NCBI RefSeq assembly: GCF_900100485.1
Contig: NZ_FNDH01000002.1
Coordinates: 1-64,000, forward strand
DNA from: Nitrosomonas sp. Nm132
GTDB lineage: Bacteria; Pseudomonadota; Gammaproteobacteria; Burkholderiales; Nitrosomonadaceae
Direction: 5' to 3'
Length of the DNA: 64,000 nt
In this document: positions 10,262-20,008 of the stretch, in pieces
Position numbering within the stretch: the stretch's first letter is position 1
Layout: the number at the start of each line of letters is the position of its first letter
Program-made: the position numbers and the translations under genes
The notes under the pieces: model-generated
Seen by the model: only the letters and a program-made list of their open reading frames with translations
The model's database searches: none
Told to the model about the DNA's origin: nothing

Positions 10262-11653
10262 ATGACAATAAAAAATAATACGTTCTCTGATCTGGTTCGT
10301 TTAGAGCAACTACGCCACATTGAAACGAGCAAAGCAGAAGCACTGTCATACACAAGTATCGCTGAGATGGAAACTCATGCCGCCACTGATTTCAATTACA
10401 CTGTTTTTCTAAAACGACTAACAATCCGTGCTCGGCATCTGATTCAGGACAATGCGCTAGCGACAACATTACAACACCCCCAAAAACTATTTATTCGTGC
10501 CAGCCGAGCAAGTTTGATCGTCGCTGCGATTCTGGGCGCATTAGCAGCAGCTAATGCGGTAGGCGAATCCTCAACGTTGAACATATACTGGTTATTAGCA
10601 GTTTTACTCGGCTTCAATTTGATTTCCATCATGCTATGGATGACAGGCATCTCATTCAATTTACAAGGATTGAGCGCAGGAGTCATCGCTCAGCTGGTCT
10701 GCTGGTTGCCCTATCGTCACAAGGAAAAGGAAAGTGACTCGATTTCTTCACTTGCAGCACGTGGCTGGTGGGAAACCTGTTTGACTGGTGCGGTCGGCAA
10801 ATGGCGGATCAGCGTGCTCACTCATCAATTCTGGCTGACTTATCTGGCGACCGGTATGGCCTTATTAATACTGCTTATGATGGCGAAGCAATACGACTTC
10901 ATTTGGGGAACTACATTGCTGCCAGAAAGCAGCCTGCCCGAACTGACTCAATTGCTGAGCAAGCCCATGGAATTTTTTGGATTGATTCCCCCGGATAGCT
11001 ACCAGATTGCGGCAAGCCGAGTGGGTGCGGCTATACAAGATGCAGAAACAAGAAGCGCATGGGCCAAATTTTTGTTAGGTGCCTTATTACTCTACGGTAT
11101 TCTACCTCGCCTGGCATTACTGCTGGTTTCTGTATTAATGCAAAAACTGGTTGAGCATCGTTTCAAGCTGGATCTTTATTTACCTTACTATATTACTTTA
11201 CGGCAACGCTTAATGGCGCACGAATTCGAGTCGAGCGTCATTGATGCAGATCCCCAAATAGTCATAGAAAAAACGATTACTGCTCCTCGACAACTTGGCC
11301 GGGGAATACCGCAGAATGCACTCGCAATTGGCATTGAACTTGATGATCATATCATCTGGCCAAATGGTATGAGCTGTAGCAAAAACGTCATCGATCAGAC
11401 ATCATTTTCGGAAGCCGCCCAAGTAATCAAAAAATTTGATGGCTCGTTGTTGATTGGTGTGGCCGCTCATCGACTACCCGATCGAGGAGTGCAGCGCACT
11501 ATCAGGGAGCTGATCGCCAATACCTCGGGGGAAGTCTGGCTGATTTTATTGCGCAGTCGCGCAGCTATTCCCGTTGCAGACACACGTAAACTCGCATGGT
11601 TTAGAATGGCTGAGGCATGCGCCATCTCTGCTGAACACGTTATCACTCAATAA
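10262..11653 (+). CDS. DUF2868 multi-pass membrane protein
   Basis: About 463 residues with hydrophobic segments at roughly 85-105, 110-132, 200-220 and 275-300 (for example LLAVLLGFNLISIMLWM and FLLGALLLYGILPRLALLL), then a soluble C-terminal half. This matches the DUF2868 family, which has no established function and is commonly found beside a DUF3482 GTPase. That gene follows here after 2 bases, so the two surely act together. The ATG at 10262 is used; a TTG at 10247 in the same frame is possible, and neither has a well-placed ribosome binding site (AAGAGGAA sits at 10218-10225). Confidence 0.8.
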   Translation: MTIKNNTFSDLVRLEQLRHIETSKAEALSYTSIAEMETHAATDFNYTVFLKRLTIRARHLIQDNALATTLQHPQKLFIRASRASLIVAAILGALAAANAVGESSTLNIYWLLAVLLGFNLISIMLWMTGISFNLQGLSAGVIAQLVCWLPYRHKEKESDSISSLAARGWWETCLTGAVGKWRISVLTHQFWLTYLATGMALLILLMMAKQYDFIWGTTLLPESSLPELTQLLSKPMEFFGLIPPDSYQIAASRVGAAIQDAETRSAWAKFLLGALLLYGILPRLALLLVSVLMQKLVEHRFKLDLYLPYYITLRQRLMAHEFESSVIDADPQIVIEKTITAPRQLGRGIPQNALAIGIELDDHIIWPNGMSCSKNVIDQTSFSEAAQVIKKFDGSLLIGVAAHRLPDRGVQRTIRELIANTSGEVWLILLRSRAAIPVADTRKLAWFRMAEACAISAEHVITQ

Positions 11654-11655
11654 CT

Positions 11656-13101
11656 ATGAAAGTAGCAAACGAGGCATCACTCCAGGATATTTACTCATTG
11701 CTGAATATTGCAGTTGTGGGTCACACCAATACGGGCAAGACCTCGCTGATTCGCACCATGTTGCGAAGCACTCAATTTGGCAAAATTGAAGATGGCGCAG
11801 GAACCACTCGTCATGTTGAGCGTGCAACTATTTTTGCTGGCAATGAAGCCATACTTAATTTACATGACACCCCGGGCATCGAAGATTCTCATGCGCTATC
11901 GAGGCAACTTAAATCAATCAGCTCTCAGCATAAATCACTTTCAGCAGCTGAAATATTGGAAAAGTTCATCTCAACCACACCGATCGATGATCCGTTAGAG
12001 CAAGAAGCCAAGGTAATTAGGCAAGTATTACGCAGTGATGTATTGCTGTACGTTATCGATGTGCGTGAGCCTGTATTGGAGAAGTATCTGATTGAGATCG
12101 AGATACTCAGCAAAGCAATGAAACCCATCATCCCGATCTTCAATTTTATTGCTGAACATACAGAAGAGCTCGCCATCTGGCGCAAGAAACTGGCCGCTTT
12201 TAATATTCATGCCTCGCTAGAATTCGACACTGTTGCGTTTTCCTTTGAAGCTGAGAAGCGGTTGTATCAGAAAATACAGAGTCTGGTGGAGTTACACTAT
12301 GACAGATTGCAAAAACTCATCAACCATCGGGCTAAGGTATGGGATCAACTTTGCCTATCAGCCGCCAAGCGCATCGTTGATCTGATTGTGTCTATTGCCT
12401 GCTATCGTGAGAGCAAATGTAGTCAGAGCAATAGCACTGTAAATTTGGCCGCTGCTCAGAAATTAAAAGACTTCGTAAGAAAAGCTGAGCAAAGTTGTCT
12501 GGGGGATTTGCTAGCCATTTTTAATTTCTCAGAAAAAGACATCGCTCTCCAAAAAATCCCTGTCAGTAATGGCCGATGGCAGCTTGATATATTCGCTCCC
12601 GGCGTACTCAAGTCATATGGTCTTGATGTTGGGAGTGCTGCGCTCAAAGGTGCTGCAGCAGGAGCAGGAATCGATTTGATGGTAGGCGGACTAAGTTTAG
12701 GTGCAGCCAGCGCCCTAGGTGCGATCGCGGGCACTGGCTGGTCAACATTCAAACGCTATGGCAAGGAGATCAAAGCAAAAATTCAAGGCACGCAATGGTT
12801 GTGTGTAGATGAAAATACGCTACAAATACTCTATCTACGCCAGTATCAATTGCTGGCAAAACTGATGCATCGTGGTCATGCTGCATACCGTGCAGACCAG
12901 ATCGATACTGCCGCCACCTCTGCTTCAGGAAAATTACCTCATAATTGGCCTGATATTATCAGCATTCTTCAGCAGAACCCTGCATGGTATAAGCCTTCTA
13001 CTTCTCGGAATCAAAATCCACAATATCACGATATTGAATCTAAGCTGATCAAAGCACTACTAGGTAACGACCAAAACCATCTTGAGTCTGTAAAAATGTA
13101 A
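11656..13101 (+). CDS. DUF3482 family GTPase, membrane-associated
   Basis: 481-residue GTPase. The P-loop GHTNTGKTS is at residues 22-30, switch I GAGTTRHVE follows, and the G3 motif is DTPGIED (about 75-81). At the G4 position the usual NKxD is not evident (IPIFNFIAE), so guanine specificity is not certain. A hydrophobic, glycine-rich stretch (GAAAGAGIDLMVGGLSLGA, about 330-350) could insert in or lie on a membrane. It starts 2 bases after the DUF2868 membrane protein and is presumably translated with it. The pair resembles a membrane receptor with its GTPase; the process they serve is unknown. Confidence 0.82.
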   Translation: MKVANEASLQDIYSLLNIAVVGHTNTGKTSLIRTMLRSTQFGKIEDGAGTTRHVERATIFAGNEAILNLHDTPGIEDSHALSRQLKSISSQHKSLSAAEILEKFISTTPIDDPLEQEAKVIRQVLRSDVLLYVIDVREPVLEKYLIEIEILSKAMKPIIPIFNFIAEHTEELAIWRKKLAAFNIHASLEFDTVAFSFEAEKRLYQKIQSLVELHYDRLQKLINHRAKVWDQLCLSAAKRIVDLIVSIACYRESKCSQSNSTVNLAAAQKLKDFVRKAEQSCLGDLLAIFNFSEKDIALQKIPVSNGRWQLDIFAPGVLKSYGLDVGSAALKGAAAGAGIDLMVGGLSLGAASALGAIAGTGWSTFKRYGKEIKAKIQGTQWLCVDENTLQILYLRQYQLLAKLMHRGHAAYRADQIDTAATSASGKLPHNWPDIISILQQNPAWYKPSTSRNQNPQYHDIESKLIKALLGNDQNHLESVKM

Positions 13102-13250
13102 AAAACCTGCGACGAACGGTCTTCCGAGAACATGGCGGATTGGAACACAGCAATGCGTTTTGGTCATACTACATATCAAATAAATAAACCGAAGACACGA
13201 GACTGCTCAATGCAGACATCAGGATCCACAACAGATTTATTCACAAACTT

Positions 13251-15236
13251 TCATTTCTTGTGCTGCACCAGCATAGGGTAAAGTAAATTGATCTCATGAA
13301 TCTCTCGTTTGGAACCTGCTGGAGAATACATGCTGTAAGTGGATAGCTCAGACGGCGAGATATAACCTACGATTTTTTCAAGATCTGAGAGACGAGCACC
13401 CTGTCTAACTAGATAAGCAATATAGGTATAACGAAGCGAAGCTGCCGAGATGTCATCTGCAACTGACATCCCTGCATCAACAATGGCGCAGGTCAATAAC
13501 GCTGCCAGATCATCCCGGGTAAGCACCTGTCCGGATGGACTCACTAGACAATACCCTACCTCAAGGTACAGTGTTTTTAGCAAAGGATTTAATGGAATCT
13601 TCCTAGGAGAGGTGCCGCTAATTACCAGCGCATCATTCTCAAGATCGATATTCACAGCTTGCAGGGCAGCAATCTCCTCCAAGGTTAGTCCACTCAATAA
13701 CAATGCCACCAGCTGCTGCTCTTTTTTATTTGCGGTCCCGAGAAGCGCATCGATCCGTCCCGGGGATACTTCCCTTGTTAGGGGACGCTTGAGCGCATAT
13801 TGATGTGATTGCGCCAGAGTTTCTCGCGAAAACTGCAATCGATCAATCGCTTCGCGGGAAGAGTCTTCATTACCGTATACATGAATGCCTGACAGGTTGA
13901 TCGCTAGTTTTGCCCGTTCTCTACGAGTTAAAAATTCGACCATCCACACACAAAAAAGAGCAAATAATAACGAACCCACAAGGGCAATAATCGCATCTCG
14001 TCGATAATCCGGTCTAATGGGGTTATGCGGCAAGAATGCCCATTCAACAACATTGACTTGAGGATACTTGCCAGCATACTTGGTTTCAATTTGCACTAAT
14101 CGTTCCTGTGCTTCACGAAAGAGTTTCTCCATTCCCTCAAGATCATTTTTCAGTGCTTCATGTTCAGCAAATCGTGCTGTGAACTCAGCCGCTTTTCTTC
14201 TATGCTCTTCAAGTTGCTCACGGACAGCTTGGGTTGTTTGTCTAGCCGCCACATACTCTTGCTCTGCTTCGGAAATAACAATATCCTGGCCTGTTTTACG
14301 CATACGCTCTATTTCTGCTTGCAAATTAGCCAATTTTTCTGGAATGACCTTCAAAGAGGGGGTTAATGCCATGTATTCGCGAGTAAAACGCCTGTCTAGC
14401 TCCTCCAATTCTTCTCGCAGCTCCTGGGCGCGATTTTCAAGCAAACTGAGCGTCCGCGTATCTTCCTTGGGAACAACTGTCTGACCCCGGGAAATTGCTT
14501 TCTTGATCGAGTCGAGCTTTGCTTTTGCCTTGACCTCTTCTTCACTTGCTTTATTCAATGAATCATTCAGCCCTTTTAATCGCGCTAATGCCTCATTTTC
14601 TTCGCGCCCCGATGAAAGGATATTATTGTTTTCCCTGAATTGCTCTAGTTCAGCACGCTTTAGATTAATTTTTTCGGATAATCCTGCCAGTTCAGCTTGA
14701 AGCATCTGAGCTGTGGTACCCATGGATCTGGAGATTTCTTCAGCTCTTGCCTGAAGATAAACATCTATCCAAGTGTTGATGAGCGCTGGAAGAATATCGG
14801 GTTCGGATCCTTCAGCAACCATCTCTACTAAATTAGTATTGACTACAGATCTTACATCCAGCATGTTACGAATGTCTGCAACGGTTAAATTACTGGCATT
14901 ACCTTCAAGATCGTGATGTGATTGGAGTCGTTTTGCTGTTTCAGCTAGCAATTCCGCTCCAAAAAGTATCTGCTTCTGAATAGCAACATGCTGGATATCA
15001 GCATCACTGCTTCTTTGATCAATAGCCGTTTCAGCTACCGTTAGCAAGGTAGCGTAACTAAGATAAATTGCTGGGCGGCTAAACACATAACTCAGCGTAA
15101 TTAAGGCGCAGACTGGGAACGCAATGATAAAAATCATGAGTCTCTTTGATCCTAACCACGGCGGCCGATCCGGAGAAGGGAGTGCATGCTCATTTCCAAC
15201 CGGGGTGATGTCTATTTGCGGGGTACGATATTGCAT
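13251..15236 (-). CDS. Wzz/GumC-type chain-length protein fused to a degenerate tyrosine-recombinase domain
   Basis: 661 residues. Transmembrane helix 1 (33-53) and helix 2 (414-437) bracket a long periplasmic coiled-coil region (about 165-385), the layout of polysaccharide co-polymerases that set chain length. The C-terminal about 170 residues, in the cytoplasm, resemble the catalytic domain of XerD-like recombinases: LSGLTLEEIAAL (514-525), RKIPLNPLL (545-553), LRYTYIAYLV (601-610), IVGYISPSE (622-630), STYSMYSP (632-639). The second Arg (602) and nucleophile Tyr (637) positions are kept, but the first Arg is Thr518 and both His positions are Tyr (603, 625), so recombination activity is unlikely. 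No glycosyltransferases are nearby. The ribosome binding site GGAGAGGG lies 9 bases before the ATG. It follows ppc by 89 bases. Confidence 0.8.
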   Translation of the reverse strand: MQYRTPQIDITPVGNEHALPSPDRPPWLGSKRLMIFIIAFPVCALITLSYVFSRPAIYLSYATLLTVAETAIDQRSSDADIQHVAIQKQILFGAELLAETAKRLQSHHDLEGNASNLTVADIRNMLDVRSVVNTNLVEMVAEGSEPDILPALINTWIDVYLQARAEEISRSMGTTAQMLQAELAGLSEKINLKRAELEQFRENNNILSSGREENEALARLKGLNDSLNKASEEEVKAKAKLDSIKKAISRGQTVVPKEDTRTLSLLENRAQELREELEELDRRFTREYMALTPSLKVIPEKLANLQAEIERMRKTGQDIVISEAEQEYVAARQTTQAVREQLEEHRRKAAEFTARFAEHEALKNDLEGMEKLFREAQERLVQIETKYAGKYPQVNVVEWAFLPHNPIRPDYRRDAIIALVGSLLFALFCVWMVEFLTRRERAKLAINLSGIHVYGNEDSSREAIDRLQFSRETLAQSHQYALKRPLTREVSPGRIDALLGTANKKEQQLVALLLSGLTLEEIAALQAVNIDLENDALVISGTSPRKIPLNPLLKTLYLEVGYCLVSPSGQVLTRDDLAALLTCAIVDAGMSVADDISAASLRYTYIAYLVRQGARLSDLEKIVGYISPSELSTYSMYSPAGSKREIHEINLLYPMLVQHKK

Positions 15237-15325
15237 GATGGATATCCCTCTCCTGATTTGACTATTAACAGAATAAACTTTTAATCATTAGCTCTCTTAT
15301 CCTTGTTACTGCGAACGTCATAACC

Positions 15326-18124
15326 TTAGCCACTATTTCTAAGCCCCGCTGCGACGCCATTGATCGTAAGATGAATGGCGCGATGTACTTGCTCTACATC
15401 ATCGCCCGCACGATAACGGCGCAGCAATTCAATTTGCAAATGATTAAGCGGATCGATATAAGGCGAACGAATACGAATGCTACGTGACAAAGTAGGATTC
15501 TCCTGCAGCAACTCGGTGTGATCCGTTATTGCAAACAACCATTTTATGCTACGCTCCCACTCTGTCTGGATACGCCCAAAAATCTGCTCCCGCAGTGTAA
15601 TGTCGGTAACCAATTCAGCGTATCGTGAAGCAATACCCATATCGGTTTTTGCCAATACCATGTCCATGTTCGACAACAATGTTTGCATGAATGGCCAATT
15701 GCGATACATTTCCTGCAGCAATGCTAATCCTTTTGCTTCAAGTTGCTCTTGCTGAACAAATGCTTCAACCGCCGAGCCAAAACCATACCATCCGGGAAGC
15801 ATCGTGCGATTGAGACTCCAGCTGAACACCCATGGTATGGCACGTAAATCTTCAATCCGGTCAGAAGGTTTACGGGAGGTAGGCCGGCTGCCGATATGCA
15901 ATCCAGCAATTTCCCGAATCGGGGTGGATTCCTGGAAAAATTGCTTGAAACCCGGCGTTTCATATACCAGATTCCGATAGACAGCAAATGCATGGGATGA
16001 GAGTGTTTCCATCACTTGATAATAGCGGGGCGCATTTTCCTGAATGACATCCTGGCTCAGTAATGTCGCCTCAATCGTTGCGGCGACCAGCGTTTCAAGA
16101 TTGCGCCGGCCTATTTCAGGATCCGTATATTTGCTCGCCACCACCTCGCCTTGTTCAGTCAACCGTATCTGCCCATTAACGCTTTTCGGTGGCTGCGCCA
16201 AGATCCCTTGATAGCTAGGACCTCCACCCCGTCCCACAGTGCCGCCCCGTCCGTGAAACAAGCGTAGTTCCACCTTATGCTTGGCAAACACTTTCGTCAA
16301 TTCGATTTCAGCTTTGTATATTTCCCAGTTGGATGTAAGAAAACCGCCATCCTTGTTGCTATCCGAATAACCGAGCATCACTTCCTGCACATTCCCGCGA
16401 GAATCCAACAGCTTGCGGTAGTATGGCAACGAAAATAATTCATCCATGATACTGCTGCAACTGTGCAAATCTTCGATGGTTTCAAACAGAGGAATAATAT
16501 TGAGACCCAGCTGCGGCTTCTCGCCAGCCTGGAGTAAACCAACTTCTTTTAATAATAACGCCACCTCCAGCACATTGACGACGCCCGTGGCCATGGAAAT
16601 AATATAATTCGGCAGCGCGGCGTGACCAAAACAGCGCTGGATTTCTGCTGCCATCTGCAAAATCCGCAACTCGCCTTGTGTTGCGTCGGAATAACTTAAA
16701 TAGGGTGAATGAAGTAGCCGTAAGCTGCAGATTTCCGCTAATAACCATTCCTTACGTTCAGCCGCCGACAGCTCGAGATAATTATTCCGATGCGTGCCTC
16801 GCGCAAATAACTCTGCAATAACCTGCTCATGCACTTTGCTATGCTGCCGCATATCCAGCGGCGCCAGGTGGAATCCAAACACGTCGGCAGCCCGATGCAA
16901 ATTCCGCAACGCTCCCCGCGCCAACCAATCCGATTTATGCTGCTTGAGTGAATTGATCACGGTATCAAGATCATGAACAAACTCCGCGCTATCTGCATAA
17001 GGTTCCGTTGGATCAACTTGCTGCCGTTGCATCACTGCAAGCCCAAGTCGCTGGCTGGTTGCAGCTAGCCGCGCATAAATACCAAGAAAGGCTCGCCGAT
17101 AGGGCTCATCGATGCGACTGGCAGGAATATCCGGCGAGGCCGCCGCTAATTGCTCAAGTTCGTCAGTTACGTTGATTAGACGCTCAGCCAAGCTCATGGT
17201 CCGCCCAATCTTGGTAACCTCGTCCATATAAAAATCCAACACCAGCGCTGCATGGCGCTCTGCTGCATGCAACATGACCTGATGCGTCACAAACGGATTT
17301 CCGTCGCGATCTCCACCTATCCAACTTCCAATACGCAGAAAAGATGCGACACGAGGAGCATTTCCCTTCATATGTCGCTCAAGCAGATCCTCGATCTTTG
17401 CATAAATATAAGGCACCTGACTCAGGAAGGTGTAGCTGTAGTAAATTAGGCCATTCTCGATTTCATCATGAACGGTAAGGCGTACTGATCGTAGCATGCG
17501 GGTTTGCCATAAAATCTGAATGGCAGCACGCAACACTTCTTCATTGTGGCGCAATTCGTTAGGAGTAAGCTGGATACGATCGCGTTCTTGCAATAAACGC
17601 TGAATAGTCAACTGACAATCAAGTATGCTTCTCCTCTGAACCTCTGTAGGATGAGCCGTCAATACCGGCGACACCATTGCTTTATCAAAAAAATTACTCA
17701 AGCTAGCGTTATCTATGTCACTTGCCAGCACACGTTCCAGCGCCAGGGTGACACTACCAGGCTGAGGTGAAGATCCTTGACACAAATGAGCGCGCCGGCG
17801 ACGGTTATGATGTAGATCTTCCGCAATATTGGAAAGCAGTGAAAAGTAACTAAATGCACGAACCACGGCAATAGTGGCCTTATTGCTTAATCGATTCAGA
17901 ATCGCGTCTAGCTCCTGCCGCGCTTTAGGATCCTGCTCACGACGAAAGCGCACTGCCGTTTGACGAATGGTTTCGACCAATTCAAACGTCGCGTCTCCTT
18001 CCTGCTCCCGTAAAGTATCCCCCAGCATGCGTCCAAGCATACGAATGTCATCACGTAAAGGCTTATCCTTTTCCTCACCCACACTATTGTCAGAATAATC
18101 GCTTACGCCGGCGTCGGAACTCAT
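15326..18124 (-). CDS. ppc: phosphoenolpyruvate carboxylase
   Basis: Carboxylates phosphoenolpyruvate to oxaloacetate, refilling the TCA cycle. The 932 residues carry both family signatures: VLTAHPTEVQRR with catalytic His158, and GYSDSNKDGGF, followed by the glycine-rich LFHGRGGTVGRGGGPSYQGI loop. The C-terminus ends in the usual AAGLRNSG. The start is set by GGGGAGAG about 10 bases upstream. It diverges from hemC with a spacing of about 120 bases. Confidence 0.97.
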   Translation of the reverse strand: MSSDAGVSDYSDNSVGEEKDKPLRDDIRMLGRMLGDTLREQEGDATFELVETIRQTAVRFRREQDPKARQELDAILNRLSNKATIAVVRAFSYFSLLSNIAEDLHHNRRRRAHLCQGSSPQPGSVTLALERVLASDIDNASLSNFFDKAMVSPVLTAHPTEVQRRSILDCQLTIQRLLQERDRIQLTPNELRHNEEVLRAAIQILWQTRMLRSVRLTVHDEIENGLIYYSYTFLSQVPYIYAKIEDLLERHMKGNAPRVASFLRIGSWIGGDRDGNPFVTHQVMLHAAERHAALVLDFYMDEVTKIGRTMSLAERLINVTDELEQLAAASPDIPASRIDEPYRRAFLGIYARLAATSQRLGLAVMQRQQVDPTEPYADSAEFVHDLDTVINSLKQHKSDWLARGALRNLHRAADVFGFHLAPLDMRQHSKVHEQVIAELFARGTHRNNYLELSAAERKEWLLAEICSLRLLHSPYLSYSDATQGELRILQMAAEIQRCFGHAALPNYIISMATGVVNVLEVALLLKEVGLLQAGEKPQLGLNIIPLFETIEDLHSCSSIMDELFSLPYYRKLLDSRGNVQEVMLGYSDSNKDGGFLTSNWEIYKAEIELTKVFAKHKVELRLFHGRGGTVGRGGGPSYQGILAQPPKSVNGQIRLTEQGEVVASKYTDPEIGRRNLETLVAATIEATLLSQDVIQENAPRYYQVMETLSSHAFAVYRNLVYETPGFKQFFQESTPIREIAGLHIGSRPTSRKPSDRIEDLRAIPWVFSWSLNRTMLPGWYGFGSAVEAFVQQEQLEAKGLALLQEMYRNWPFMQTLLSNMDMVLAKTDMGIASRYAELVTDITLREQIFGRIQTEWERSIKWLFAITDHTELLQENPTLSRSIRIRSPYIDPLNHLQIELLRRYRAGDDVEQVHRAIHLTINGVAAGLRNSG

Positions 18125-18246
18125 CTCAATGTCTCTCCCCTCTAATAAAACCCTGGTTATTCATGCATGCTATAAGCCATATTATAGCCAGCCATGCTAA
18201 AATGATTAGTATCTGAAAGTTTTGCAATCTTTTCATATTAAGATCA

Positions 18247-19197
18247 ATGTCAAATTCATCTACCCCTCCTTCTAAAATTACCATTGCTTCACGGGAAAGT
18301 CTTCTTGCCATGTGGCAAGCAAATTTTATTCGGGAGCAGTTATACGAATTATACCCGCAAACCGAAATCAACATACTTGGCATGACCACACAAGGTGATC
18401 AAATCCTTGACATCTCTCTCTCAAAAATTGGCGGCAAAGGATTATTTATCAAGGAGCTCGAACAAGCACTGGAAGATGGTCGTGCAGATATTGCAGTTCA
18501 CTCCATGAAAGATGTGCCGATGAACATGCCACCAGGGTTCATGCTGGCAGCCATCACTGAACGCGAAGATCCTCGTGACGCTTTTGTTTCAAATCAGTAT
18601 GCTCAACTTGATAAATTACCAGCTGGCAGCATAATTGGAACTTCCAGCCTAAGGCGAGAATCTCAATTGCGCGCACGTTTTCCGCATTTGCAAGTGCGGC
18701 CCTTGCGCGGAAATGTTCAAACGCGATTACGGAAACTGGATGAGGGCCAGTTCGCTGCCATCATTCTGGCTGCGGCTGGACTAAAACGTCTGGGGCTGAC
18801 TTACCGGATTACCTCACTACTCGAACCTGAAGTCAGCTTGCCCGCAGTAGGACAAGGGGCGCTCGGCATAGAATGCCGTAACGACCGAGCTGACCTGGCA
18901 TTACTGATGCAACCATTACATCATGCTGAGACAGCATATTGTGTTGAAGCAGAGCGGGCGATGAGCCGCATACTGGGGGGAAGCTGCCAAGTGCCGCTAG
19001 GAGGATTTGCAGGAATCACAGATGGTGTACTCACTTTACGTGGTTTTGTAGCCAATCCCGATGGAACAAAAATGATCAGCGATGAATTATGCGGTAAACC
19101 GGAAGCAGGTGTTGCCCTTGGACAGCAATTGGCACAGAACCTGAAGGCACAAGGCGCTGATGAAATTTTAGCTACCCTAGCACAATCTCATGATTAA
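18247..19197 (+). CDS. hemC: porphobilinogen deaminase (hydroxymethylbilane synthase)
   Basis: Polymerises four porphobilinogens into hydroxymethylbilane for haem synthesis. The 316 residues begin with [15 protein letters not shown] and include [29 protein letters not shown] and the cofactor-attachment Cys247 in [10 protein letters not shown]. It is the first gene of hemC-hemD-hemX-hemY, with hemD starting 9 bases after its stop. Confidence 0.97.
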   Translation: MSNSSTPPSKITIASRESLLAMWQANFIREQLYELYPQTEINILGMTTQGDQILDISLSKIGGKGLFIKELEQALEDGRADIAVHSMKDVPMNMPPGFMLAAITEREDPRDAFVSNQYAQLDKLPAGSIIGTSSLRRESQLRARFPHLQVRPLRGNVQTRLRKLDEGQFAAIILAAAGLKRLGLTYRITSLLEPEVSLPAVGQGALGIECRNDRADLALLMQPLHHAETAYCVEAERAMSRILGGSCQVPLGGFAGITDGVLTLRGFVANPDGTKMISDELCGKPEAGVALGQQLAQNLKAQGADEILATLAQSHD

Positions 19198-19206
19198 AGG
19201 TGCAAC

Positions 19207-19995
19207 TTGTCTGAAACGCTACCACTTTCAGGATTATATGTTTTAGTCACACGTCCGGCACATCAAGCCACCTATCTGGTTAACAAAATTAAGGAAATGG
19301 GTGGCAACCCGGTACTACTTCCCGTCCTGGAAATATCGGATACAAAGGATCCCCAGTCACTTCTAAAAGCTATTGACCGCCTCGCTGAGTTTGACCTGGC
19401 CATTTTTGTCAGCCCAAACGCTGTGGATAAAGCAATGCGCCTGATCCAGGCCAGCAGAACATTACCACCCAACCTGAAAATCGCCGTGGTAGGAGAAGGA
19501 AGCGCTAACAAGCTCAGACAGTATGGCGTAAACGACATCATTGTACCTACCCATCGCCATGACAGTGAAGCCTTGCTCGAGATGGCGGAATTACAGCAGG
19601 TACTGAATAAACACATTATTATTTTTCGTGGGAACAAGGGGCGAAGATTATTAGGTGATACATTGGTTCAACGAGGCGCTCGATTAGAATACATCGAATG
19701 CTATCGTCGTGATAAGCCCAAAACAGACACCTCCTTACTGTTAAATCACTGGTCAAATAATGCATTACACGCTGTCACAATAACAAGCAGTGAAGGGTTG
19801 CATAATTTATTTGACATGGCGGGTAAAGTTGGCCAACAATTACTAAAAGAAACGCCTTTGTTTACTGCTCATGAACGAATCGCTCATGTTGCAAAAGAAC
19901 TTGGGCTTACAAACGTGCATGTTACCGCCGCTGGAGATGATGGATTAGTACAGGGATTGCTGGAACATTTCCTGTCAATTAGAAATCAAACATAA
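19207..19995 (+). CDS. hemD: uroporphyrinogen-III synthase
   Basis: Cyclises hydroxymethylbilane to uroporphyrinogen III. The 262 residues show the two-lobed pattern of the family: LVTRPAHQA near the start, FVSPNAVDKAM around 70-80, AVVGEGSANKL, and TITSSEGLHNLFD around 195. It starts at a TTG preceded by AAAGG; there is no suitable ATG before the conserved first strand. It lies between hemC and hemX in the same operon. Confidence 0.92.
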   Translation: MSETLPLSGLYVLVTRPAHQATYLVNKIKEMGGNPVLLPVLEISDTKDPQSLLKAIDRLAEFDLAIFVSPNAVDKAMRLIQASRTLPPNLKIAVVGEGSANKLRQYGVNDIIVPTHRHDSEALLEMAELQQVLNKHIIIFRGNKGRRLLGDTLVQRGARLEYIECYRRDKPKTDTSLLLNHWSNNALHAVTITSSEGLHNLFDMAGKVGQQLLKETPLFTAHERIAHVAKELGLTNVHVTAAGDDGLVQGLLEHFLSIRNQT

Positions 19996-20008
19996 CTTCT
20001 CGAAAATC

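Noticed and set aside
13450-13803. 117-codon frame opposite the recombinase-like domain
   Set aside because: Antisense to a frame with clear protein-level similarity; no start signals.
14068-14484. 138-codon frame on the plus strand, Ser/Cys-rich
   Set aside because: Antisense to the coiled-coil part of the Wzz-type gene; its Ser-rich composition is the mirror of Glu/Arg/Leu codons.
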